Of a DNA stretch of 43,857 nt, positions 15,401 to 22,662 are shown piece by piece. Numbering within the stretch: position 1 is the first letter of the stretch; every line of letters begins with the position of its first letter. A program made the position numbers and the translations under genes. Below the pieces are notes generated by a model that was given only the letters and a program-made list of their open reading frames with translations, was not told the DNA's origin and did no database searches. The DNA comes from an uncultured Actinomycetes bacterium (GTDB lineage: Bacteria; Actinomycetota; Actinomycetes; S36-B12), in assembly GCA_903832025.1 (NCBI GenBank), contig CAIKZY010000053.1, positions 1 to 43,857 on the forward strand, written 5' to 3'.

Positions 15401-16399
15401 TCATGCCTGCGTGCCATAGCCATATTGAGCAAACACCGTGCTGCCCGTGAGTAGCTGCACTCCGCCTCCGGTACCGAGCAGCGGGATACCGGTCACGGCC
15501 CAGTCACCATTGCTGGCGGTCGCGAGATTGATGCCGTTGCCGATAGGTACGAAGCCGTTCTCCTGGGGGTTGCTCGTGATACCGACGTAGCGGATGGCCA
15601 GAGTGCTGCCACTCAGAACGAACGTTGACGAGCCCGCGAAGGACAACGTGGTGCCATTCACCTGCGCCGCATTGGCCGTCACGCCGTTCGTGGGCCAGGA
15701 CTGGAAGTCCACCATTTGTCCCTGCGGAAGCCACGCGGCGCAGATGGGCGCGTCCCAGCCGTACCAGGGGCCGTTGGTGTCGCTACTGGAGTAGGGGGTA
15801 AGAATGTTGTCGGTCAGGTTGACGTTTCCGTTGGCGGTGTTGCAGGCGACGAGGTTGAAGTTCGCCTGGTTGCTTCCGTTGGTGCCACCAGTGCCTTGAT
15901 AGTTCGCCTGCAGACCGCTGAAGGACTCTGTGGTCGACAGTGACAGCTTCATGTTGTACCAGCCCTGATTTGCGGTGCCTGACGCAAGACCACCGAATGC
16001 GATGTTGTGACTATCACCGATGGCGTTGTAGTCGACACCACCGAGCATCGCGTAATACACGTTCGTGGATTGCGGAGCGACCTGCATGTTCAGCGAGTAG
16101 CCCGGTGCTGTCAGATTTTCGGCGCGACCGCAACCCTGAGCATTCAGTGCCGCGGCGTACGAGGTGAAAACTTGAACGTTTGCCGCTAGGCCATTGGGAA
16201 CCGTCAAGCTTGCGGCCTGCCATTGGTTTGTGGCGTTGCCGACAAGAATGGGTATCAAGTTTCCAGTGCCGCATACGTTCGTGGAGGGAGACCATCCGCT
16301 GACTCCCCCGAGGCCTTCGGCATGCGCGGTTGGGGCAATAACTGCAGTCGCGGCCAGCGCGATGCCTGCGATGGCAGCGGGGGTGAATGTCATTGCCAT
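15401..16399 (-). CDS. Orphan secreted protein rich in Asn, Gly, Ser and Thr
   Basis: A 332-residue protein with a clear Sec signal peptide (about residues 1-27, ending TAHA-E). The mature chain is rich in Asn, Gly, Thr, Ser and aromatic residues, poor in charged residues, and has four cysteines (two in the first 80 mature residues, two around 180-215). This composition is typical of extracellular beta-sheet proteins. No catalytic motif was recognised. An excellent AGGAGG lies six bases before the ATG, which suggests high expression, and a 9-bp inverted repeat lies 51-80 bp upstream. It converges on the dprE2 side. I do not recognise the family. Confidence 0.75.
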   Translation of the reverse strand: MAMTFTPAAIAGIALAATAVIAPTAHAEGLGGVSGWSPSTNVCGTGNLIPILVGNATNQWQAASLTVPNGLAANVQVFTSYAAALNAQGCGRAENLTAPGYSLNMQVAPQSTNVYYAMLGGVDYNAIGDSHNIAFGGLASGTANQGWYNMKLSLSTTESFSGLQANYQGTGGTNGSNQANFNLVACNTANGNVNLTDNILTPYSSSDTNGPWYGWDAPICAAWLPQGQMVDFQSWPTNGVTANAAQVNGTTLSFAGSSTFVLSGSTLAIRYVGITSNPQENGFVPIGNGINLATASNGDWAVTGIPLLGTGGGVQLLTGSTVFAQYGYGTQA

Positions 16400-16449
16400 G
16401 TTCGTCCTCCTGATTGCGTGATGTGCTCACCGATGAGCATTCCCTCACC

Positions 16450-16479
16450 TGCCTGAGGCCAGACAATATTCCTCAGGCA
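16450..16479. promoter_or_regulatory. Perfect 9-bp inverted repeat upstream of the orphan secreted gene
   Basis: TGCCTGAGG and CCTCAGGCA are separated by 12 bp and lie 51-80 bp upstream of the ATG at 16399. This is the size and place of a regulator site or a 5'-leader stem-loop. The 228-bp gap around it contains no gene. Confidence 0.55.
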
Positions 16480-16628
16480 AGGATGGGCTCCACGCCCTCG
16501 GGGGCAAACAGGGAGCGTGCACGCCACCGTCCGACCTGAGGGCACAGGGGCGAAACGCTCCCGCAGCAAGAATCGTTCTCGGCCCGATCTGTCGCCGAAA
16601 CGCGCGGGAGTTCCTCAGGTGTGCCGGC

Positions 16629-17018
16629 TCAGCCAAGCGCAGCGCGCTTTTGCTCGAGGTAGGACTGCAGGTCGAAATAATCCCGCCACAGGCTCACCTT
16701 GCCGTCACGGACGGTAAAGCGCGCGGCAATCGGTATGCGCACCCAAGTGCCGTTGACCAAGAATGCGTCAACGCGTTCGTGCATCACGTCCGGTCCGGAC
16801 TCCGTTTGCACTGACACGGTCCATTCGATGGCTGTCGCGGCATCGGTGATTCCGCCGGACAGCACCGTTCGCACACCGTCGGGACCGTGGACTGCGCCCA
16901 CCGGAACGTTGTCGTAGACCACGTCATCGGTCACCAGTGCGCACACCGCATCCAGGTCCTTGCGGCTGCACGCGTCCACCAGTGCTGCCACGACCTGCCC
17001 AGGGGTCAGCTGTGTCAC
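16629..17018 (-). CDS. Limonene-1,2-epoxide hydrolase-like protein (SnoaL/NTF2 fold)
   Basis: A 129-residue protein of the small NTF2-like fold. HERVDAF (near residue 85) and WRDYFDL (near 112) give the Arg-x-Asp and second Asp pattern of the limonene-1,2-epoxide hydrolase family, which opens epoxides by direct water attack; mycobacterial EphG is a relative. It begins at GTG 17018, which overlaps the stop of the P450 gene (GTGA), so the two are translationally coupled. The frame continues far upstream antisense-like through the P450, but those residues are Arg/Gly/His-rich and are not counted. A P450 that makes an epoxide followed by this hydrolase would give a diol. The substrate is unknown; a plain SnoaL-like protein without catalysis is the alternative. 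Confidence 0.8.
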   Translation of the reverse strand: MTQLTPGQVVAALVDACSRKDLDAVCALVTDDVVYDNVPVGAVHGPDGVRTVLSGGITDAATAIEWTVSVQTESGPDVMHERVDAFLVNGTWVRIPIAARFTVRDGKVSLWRDYFDLQSYLEQKRAALG

Positions 17019-18289
17019 AAAGGGCGCCGATGGATGCGGACCGGAAGTTCCACCAATCCGCGCAGGCCATAACTTGGGCCGTACCGCAATGCCTGCGGAT
17101 CCAGGACCTCGATGCGGGTGACGTTGTTGGCAAGCGCCCGCAGTGCGCTTGCGGCCTCCAAGCGGGCCAGCCCGGCGCCGACGCACACGTGAATGCCGTG
17201 CCCGAAGGCCAGATGCTCGCGCACGTTGGCGCGCAGCGGGTCGAATGTGTCCGGATTCTCGAACACGTCGGTGTCGCGATTGGCCGAGGAGAACGCCAGG
17301 AACACCGTGGAGTTCTCCGGCAGGAGCACTCCGCCGTATTCCACGTCCGCGGTTACCCGTCGCCACAGGCCCATGACCGGGGAGGCCATGCGAATGCCCT
17401 CTTCCACGACCTGCGTGCACAATTTCGGATCGTCCTTCAACTGATCCCAGATGCCGGGCATGGTGTCCAGGTACACCAGCATGTCGGCCAGCGATCGGAT
17501 CGTTGTCTCGTTCCCGGCGACGATCAGCTCGCGCACCAGCCACACCAACTCAGCGTTGGTCAGCGGAGTCTCGCCTTCCTCGGCTGACACCAGTGAGGTG
17601 AGCAGGTCATCGCGCGGGTTCACGCGGCGATCGTCGAGTTCGGCGGAGATGACCTGCTGGAATTCCAGCATGTCCGCCTCGGCGGCCAGCCACTCCTCAG
17701 CCGTGAGCTTTCCGCCGAGGGTGGCCGTGGCCGAGTCTGACCAGCGACGCAGGTCGTCCTTGCGGGAGTCCGGCAGGCCGAGAATGCGCATGATTGCCCA
17801 GACAGGCAGCGGAATCGTGATCTCAGCCTTGGCATCGATGATGGAACCGTCCACCAAGGATGCGGCGATCTGGTCGGCAACGTCGTCGACCAACGGTTCC
17901 ATCCAGGTCAATGACCGCACCGTGAAGGAGCGGTTGACCATCTTGCGGTACCGAGTGTGCGACGGCGGGTCATTGGTGCCCAGTGCGGCGGCATAGGGAA
18001 ATCCCTGAGCGCGCAATGCCGCGATCTGATCGGCAACCTCTGCCGGGGGATCGGAGCGACGCGCCGGCGGCATCACCGAGGAGAACGTCTTGGGGTCGAG
18101 CAAGGCGGCCTTGACCAGCGGCCAGGTGGTGATGAAGAACAGTCCGGGCGTGTCCGGAATTTCGTACACCGGCGCCTGATCCCGAAGCATGGCGTATGCG
18201 GGATACGGATCCTGGTAGAAGGAATCAGCATGCGGATCGATGACCGGGAGGTCCTGCGAATCGGCAGCCTGGTCGATGAGGGACGTCAT
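17015..18289 (-). CDS. Cytochrome P450
   Basis: A 424-residue soluble bacterial P450. The I-helix oxygen-binding motif is AGNETT (258-263), the K-helix ExxR is EGIR (297-300), and the haem loop is FGHGIHVCVGAGLAR with axial Cys369. The wording resembles actinobacterial P450s of steroid, terpene and fatty-acid oxidation, but the CYP family cannot be set by eye. No ferredoxin or reductase gene is nearby, so electrons come from elsewhere. MTSLID at 18289 is preferred over the ATG at 18358, which adds a Cys/Gln/Arg-rich piece. Its TGA stop lies inside the GTGA that starts the epoxide-hydrolase-like gene. It is divergent from the Wzm permease gene, with 187 bp between. Confidence 0.93.
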   Translation of the reverse strand: MTSLIDQAADSQDLPVIDPHADSFYQDPYPAYAMLRDQAPVYEIPDTPGLFFITTWPLVKAALLDPKTFSSVMPPARRSDPPAEVADQIAALRAQGFPYAAALGTNDPPSHTRYRKMVNRSFTVRSLTWMEPLVDDVADQIAASLVDGSIIDAKAEITIPLPVWAIMRILGLPDSRKDDLRRWSDSATATLGGKLTAEEWLAAEADMLEFQQVISAELDDRRVNPRDDLLTSLVSAEEGETPLTNAELVWLVRELIVAGNETTIRSLADMLVYLDTMPGIWDQLKDDPKLCTQVVEEGIRMASPVMGLWRRVTADVEYGGVLLPENSTVFLAFSSANRDTDVFENPDTFDPLRANVREHLAFGHGIHVCVGAGLARLEAASALRALANNVTRIEVLDPQALRYGPSYGLRGLVELPVRIHRRPL

Positions 18290-18476
18290 AGGCTCACAGT
18301 AGGCCTCCTGCCGGCACCTTTGCGACAAAGTGGCAACCTGAAGTGGGGCGTGGGTCACCCTTGCGCGTGCCGTGTCCCGACGCTGCCTGCTTCACTCGTA
18401 CAGTTGTATCGCTCGGGAGGACCCGGGAAATACGGATAAACCAGACCATAATCGGACAATGCCGGGCGAGGGAGAC

Positions 18477-19388
18477 ATGAGCGCTGACGCAGCGATCGTG
18501 GGCCGACCTGTGCAGGTCTACGAGCCCTATCGATCCGGGCTTCCTCCACTGGTGCCGTATGTGAAGAATCTCTGGCGGCGCCGACACTTTGCGATCGAGC
18601 TGTCCCGGGCCAGCATGCGCGCTGCCCACACCGACACGGTGTTCGGTCAGTTGTGGCTGGTCATCAACCCGCTGCTGAACGCCTGCGTGTATTTCCTGCT
18701 GGTCAACATCATCAACGGCGGTACTCGGGGCCCGGACTTCTTCACTCACCTCATCGCGGGCCTGTTCGTCTTCAACTTCTTGCAGAACTCCCTGACCCAG
18801 GGCGCCGAATCGGTGACCAAGGGCGGCAAGCTGGTGCTCAACACCTCGTTCCCCTTGCTGCTGCTGCCTTACGCAACGATGCGTACCTCGTTCTATCGCT
18901 TCCTGCCCTCGATGGGCATCTACGCGGTGCTGTTCGCTGGCCTGGAGTACTTCGGTCCGCGGACGCAAAAGTGCAATGCTGCCGGGGCCTGTGTTGACCT
19001 CAACACACTGCATTTCAGCTGGATCCAGCTGCTGGCCATTCCGGTGTTCGCGTTCATCTGGCTATACGTGGCTGGCCTGACCACGTTCATGGCGGCATTG
19101 ACCGTGTACTTCCGTGACACCACCCAGTTCCTGCCATACGCAACCCGCATCTGGCTCTACCTGTCACCGGTGCTCTACTACGCCGACCAGATGAAGCCCT
19201 GGATGACCAAGTTCGAGATGTTCAACCCGCTCTATCCGATCCTGGGCCTGTGGGGTGATGTCATCGCCCGTGGCCAGTTGCCGCATGCGAGCTGGTGGAT
19301 CGCTACCGTCGCCTGGGGGCTGGGCTCGTTCGCGGTGGGAACGTTGTACTTCCTGTCCCGTGAACGTGACTTCGCGGTTCGGCTGTAG
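18477..19388 (+). CDS. Polysaccharide ABC exporter permease (Wzm-like)
   Basis: A 303-residue ABC-2-type permease. The N-terminus is amphipathic and basic (KNLWRRRHFAIELSRASMRA), followed by about six membrane helices, with the LWLVINPLLNACVYFLLV start of the first helix typical of Wzm/TagG-type polysaccharide exporters. Two cysteines lie in an outer loop between helices (CNAAGACVD). With the ATPase nine bases downstream it should form the transporter that flips a lipid-linked glycan; in mycobacteria the related Rv3783/Rv3781 pair exports galactan. The longer frame from 18372 is ignored because the ATG at 18477 follows GAGGGAG closely. Substrate is inferred from context, not shown. Confidence 0.88.
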   Translation: MSADAAIVGRPVQVYEPYRSGLPPLVPYVKNLWRRRHFAIELSRASMRAAHTDTVFGQLWLVINPLLNACVYFLLVNIINGGTRGPDFFTHLIAGLFVFNFLQNSLTQGAESVTKGGKLVLNTSFPLLLLPYATMRTSFYRFLPSMGIYAVLFAGLEYFGPRTQKCNAAGACVDLNTLHFSWIQLLAIPVFAFIWLYVAGLTTFMAALTVYFRDTTQFLPYATRIWLYLSPVLYYADQMKPWMTKFEMFNPLYPILGLWGDVIARGQLPHASWWIATVAWGLGSFAVGTLYFLSRERDFAVRL

Positions 19389-19397
19389 GGGGCGGGC

Positions 19398-20216
19398 ATG
19401 TCCGAAGAGGATGAAGTGATCATCACCCCGTCGCAGCGGACGGTCGTTGATGAAGTTGCCGTGTCCGTGCAGGATGTGTGCATCACCTATCGAACGACCT
19501 TCGAGAAGCGGCCCACGCTCAAGCAGGCGGTCATGCGCGCCGGGCGCGGCAAGCGTCAAGTCAAGACGGTCGAGGCAGTCAAGAACGTGTCCTTCGACGT
19601 GCCGCGCGGCACCGTGCTTGGCATCATCGGTCACAACGGTGCGGGTAAGTCCACGCTCATGCGAGCCATTGCCGGCATCATCCCGCCCACGGCCGGGCGC
19701 ATCGAGGTGACCGGCCGCACGAGCACGTTGCTGGCTCTGGGCGTGGGCTTCAATCCGGACCTGACCGGCCTGGAGAATGTGCTGCTTGGTGGCCTGGCGG
19801 CAGGCCTGAGCAAGGAGGAAGTCGAGACCCGGTTCGATGAGATCGCCGCATTCGCGGACATCGGTGATTTCATCGAGCTGCCCATGCGGACCTACTCATC
19901 GGGTATGGCGGCACGCTTGGCATTTGCCGTGTCGATGCACATGGATCCGGACATTCTGCTGATTGATGAGGCGCTGAGCACCGGTGATGCGGCCTTCAAG
20001 GAAAAGGCGACGGCGAAGTTGCGCGAGCTGGTCGATAACTCCAGCACGATGCTGCTGATATCTCATGCATTGGCCACGGTACGCAGCATGTGCAACGAAG
20101 TCATCTGGCTTGATCACGGGCAGATGAAGATGCGCGGAGAGCCCGATGCGGTGCTGGATACCTACATCGAGGCGATGCACGTGAAGAAGACCGCAGCGGT
20201 GATGAACGACTTCTAG
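19398..20216 (+). CDS. Polysaccharide ABC exporter ATPase (Wzt-like, no carbohydrate-binding domain)
   Basis: A 272-residue ATPase paired with the upstream permease. Walker A is GHNGAGKST (78-86), the signature is YSSGMAARL (166-174), and Walker B with catalytic Glu is ILLIDE (186-191), followed by ALSTGD as in other Wzt/TagH proteins. The N-terminal 60 residues carry the TLKQAV segment typical of this class. Unlike E. coli O9a Wzt it stops soon after the nucleotide-binding domain, so it lacks a C-terminal glycan-recognition domain; export is thus more like galactan or teichoic-acid type exporters. The stop codon lies inside a strong inverted repeat that ends the unit. Confidence 0.92.
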   Translation: MSEEDEVIITPSQRTVVDEVAVSVQDVCITYRTTFEKRPTLKQAVMRAGRGKRQVKTVEAVKNVSFDVPRGTVLGIIGHNGAGKSTLMRAIAGIIPPTAGRIEVTGRTSTLLALGVGFNPDLTGLENVLLGGLAAGLSKEEVETRFDEIAAFADIGDFIELPMRTYSSGMAARLAFAVSMHMDPDILLIDEALSTGDAAFKEKATAKLRELVDNSSTMLLISHALATVRSMCNEVIWLDHGQMKMRGEPDAVLDTYIEAMHVKKTAAVMNDF

Positions 20217-20241
20217 ATCACCGGTCCCATACCGGTGATCT
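20215..20241. terminator. Bidirectional stem-loop between Wzt and acyltransferase genes
   Basis: AGATCACCGGT, a 5-base loop, and ACCGGTGATCT form a perfect 11-bp stem. It starts in the Wzt stop codon and ends two bases before the end of the opposite-strand acyltransferase gene, so one hairpin can serve both converging genes. There is no T-run on either side. Confidence 0.75.
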
Positions 20242-20243
20242 GC

Positions 20244-22298
20244 CTAGGACGTGCCGGTCAGCAGTGGTGTCAGGAAGGCGGTGAATGCGCCGTCGAGCTT
20301 CTTGGTGCCCGCCACAGACAGGTGGCCGTGGTCACGGTAGAGGTATGTGCCGTCCAGGATTGTCGGGCACACCTGGTTGGGGCACAGCACTGACCGAAAA
20401 TCGGCAAGTGATGCACCCGTGGACGCAGCCACGGCAGCAAATCCCGCTCGTGCGGCGTGCTCATTGTCGTCGGCGACTGCCTGGGGCATCCCCTGATCGG
20501 GAATGCGTCCCGTTGCGATATCCCACACCGAGTACTGATGCGGGTCGGAGGAGTAGGGCGCGGGGAAGTAGGGAGTGTCCTGCACGAGCAGCACCTTGTG
20601 CCCGGAGGCCTGCAACGTGCGCACCGCAGACTCCAGGCCGGCCTGCAGCGCTGCGCGCTTTGCTGCCTTGTCAAAGCTCACCGTGCCCGGGGTGGGGCCA
20701 GCAGCGAATAGGTCAGAGTTCCAATACGTACTCGACGTGGAGATGATCACCAGGCCCGGTGGTTGCTGTGTCAGCCAGTGCAGCGTTCGCACGACGAACT
20801 GATGACACGGGGAGTGCTTGTTCGTGATGTCCAGCAGGTACGTGTCGTAGAACGGGCAGGAGTTTGCCGTGGCGATTGTCAGCGGAGAACCCAGTGCTCC
20901 CGTTGCTGCGATCACTGCCTCGGTGTAGTGATCGGCATGCGAGTCACCAACCAGATAGACCGGGGTGCCGGTGTCTGCGGCATGCCATACGCAGGTACCC
21001 GGCTTGCGAGCCGATGGAGCAGTGCTGGTGTTGCACCCAGATCGATTGCCAACATGCATCGGTGCAGTGGCCGCGATGAAGCGCTGCACGCGAGGGATCC
21101 AGAATCCGTGGTCTGCGGCCACCGACAGGCCGAGCGCTAGCACCACCGGCGGCACGATCGTGGCCGCGATGATCGCTGTCATCCGGTGCACCGGCACGTT
21201 GCGCAGGTTGCGAATCGGCTGCTCGATCCAGCGGTAGGAGATCAGTGATGGCACCAACGACGCCAGTGCTGCCAGGAGTGCGATGTACTGATGATTCGGC
21301 CAGATCAAGATCGCGAAGACAATGAATGGCCAGTGCCACAGGTACCAGGAGTACGAGATATTGCCAATGGCGACCATTGGTCGAGTCGATAAGGCACGTG
21401 ATGTCAGGCCGCGGGCGCGCAAGCCGGCGATCAGCACGGCAACCGTGCCGGCAACAGGCAGCACGGTCCACGGGCCCGGCCATGGCGTGCGGCCATTGAC
21501 TGCCCACAGCGGGATGGCAATGGCCGCTGCCCCCAGGAGTCCCAGCACGGCGGCGGTGACCCGTCCCGGCCGCAGTGCGACCTTGGCGATGACCAAGGCG
21601 AGCAATGCACCGACGGCGAATTCCCACGCCCTGGTCACCGGGCCGTAGAAGCCACCGAGTGCCGCAGGAAGCGCCGATACCTTGTGTCCGCGAGCCTGTG
21701 CCATCGCGATGATGAAGGACACTCCGCCCACTGCGGTGATGATCACCGCAGTGGTGACCAGGCGCGCACCCCAGCGGTGTCCCAGCTTCCACGCGATGAA
21801 CAGCAGGAGCGGAAAGATCAGGTAGAACTGCTCCTCGACCGAGAGCGACCACGTATTGAGCAGGGGGTTGGTGGCGGCCGGTGCATCGAAGTACCCGCCG
21901 GTGGACTTCGCGATCACGATGTTTGCGGATAACAGCAGCGCACCGATTCCCGTGCGTGCGGTGATCTGCTGCGACCCCAGTGGGGACTGCAGGACCAGCG
22001 AAGCCAGGACGACGACCGCAACGAGCACTGCCAGTGCCGGCGTGAGCCGGCGAAAGCGCCGCGCATAGAAGTGGCGAAAGGCCACGGTGCCAGTTCGGGC
22101 CCATTCACGGGCGAGCATGGCGGTGATCACGAAGCCGGAGATGACGAAGAAGACATCCACGCACAGGAAACCGCCCGGGACCGGCAGGCCAGCGTGAAAG
22201 ACGATGACCGCCAGCACCGCGATTGCGCGCAGTCCCTGGATGTAGCCAAGGCGATCAGACGGCGCCGCGTCTGCGGCTGGCTGCGCGCGTTGGCTCAC
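20244..22298 (-). CDS. AT3-SGNH fusion membrane O-acyltransferase
   Basis: A 684-residue protein of the OafB-like type. The N-terminal part (about 15-400) is an acyltransferase-3 domain with ten or more helices; it has the catalytic VFHAG (His35), the FFVISGF segment (50-56), and WSLSVEEQFY (150-159). The C-terminal part (about 440-684) is an SGNH domain on the outer face: GDSHAD (451-456, Ser453) and DHGHLS (656-661, Asp656 and His659). Such proteins O-acylate cell-surface sugars or peptidoglycan. The gene faces the Wzt gene and is divergent from the sulfatase gene; the 364 bp upstream contain its promoter. The glycan it modifies is unknown. Confidence 0.92.
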   Translation of the reverse strand: MSQRAQPAADAAPSDRLGYIQGLRAIAVLAVIVFHAGLPVPGGFLCVDVFFVISGFVITAMLAREWARTGTVAFRHFYARRFRRLTPALAVLVAVVVLASLVLQSPLGSQQITARTGIGALLLSANIVIAKSTGGYFDAPAATNPLLNTWSLSVEEQFYLIFPLLLFIAWKLGHRWGARLVTTAVIITAVGGVSFIIAMAQARGHKVSALPAALGGFYGPVTRAWEFAVGALLALVIAKVALRPGRVTAAVLGLLGAAAIAIPLWAVNGRTPWPGPWTVLPVAGTVAVLIAGLRARGLTSRALSTRPMVAIGNISYSWYLWHWPFIVFAILIWPNHQYIALLAALASLVPSLISYRWIEQPIRNLRNVPVHRMTAIIAATIVPPVVLALGLSVAADHGFWIPRVQRFIAATAPMHVGNRSGCNTSTAPSARKPGTCVWHAADTGTPVYLVGDSHADHYTEAVIAATGALGSPLTIATANSCPFYDTYLLDITNKHSPCHQFVVRTLHWLTQQPPGLVIISTSSTYWNSDLFAAGPTPGTVSFDKAAKRAALQAGLESAVRTLQASGHKVLLVQDTPYFPAPYSSDPHQYSVWDIATGRIPDQGMPQAVADDNEHAARAGFAAVAASTGASLADFRSVLCPNQVCPTILDGTYLYRDHGHLSVAGTKKLDGAFTAFLTPLLTGTS

Positions 22299-22662
22299 CG
22301 TGCTCCTGTCGTTGGGACATCATCAGAGGTGCAGAGCGTCAGTCTAAGAGTCTGACGAGGATTATCGGCCCGCCGTGCGGTGCCGTGCCGTGCCGTGCTG
22401 AGCGTTTGCCAAGATACGGCCGACTGGGGCGCATGACTGAATTCGGGTTGACTGGCCGAATGTGCAAGCACGGGGGCGCATTGGTGACCTGATCGCCCCG
22501 ATGACTGAAGTCCGACTGGGGCCGGCGGTGGTGGTGGCCACCTGTCAGGAACGCCACAGGCGCGGGGGATCGGGTATGCACCATGCACGGGTATCCTGAA
22601 CGAGCCCTTTTCGGCATCACCGAAACCGTTGCGGATTCGGACCCACACGAGGAGTCGTACGC
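22299..22662. other. Divergent promoter region, no gene
   Basis: A 364-bp gap between the acyltransferase and sulfatase starts. It holds a CGTCAG-9 nt-CTGACG inverted repeat (22337-22357), 39 bp upstream of the acyltransferase start, and a short GCCGT tandem run (22373-22397). No convincing frame was found on either strand; promoters of both genes must lie here. Confidence 0.5.
22373..22397 (+). repeat. Short GCCGT tandem run
   Basis: Five adjoining 5-bp units read GCCGT, GCGGT, GCCGT, GCCGT, GCCGT. The run lies 75 bp upstream of the acyltransferase start. Copy-number slippage could change promoter spacing. Confidence 0.6.

Noticed and set aside
17019-17543. Upstream extension of the epoxide-hydrolase-like frame through the P450 gene
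   Set aside because: Residues are Arg/Gly/His-rich and lie inside the P450 coding sequence; the GTG at 17018 overlapping the P450 stop is the natural start.
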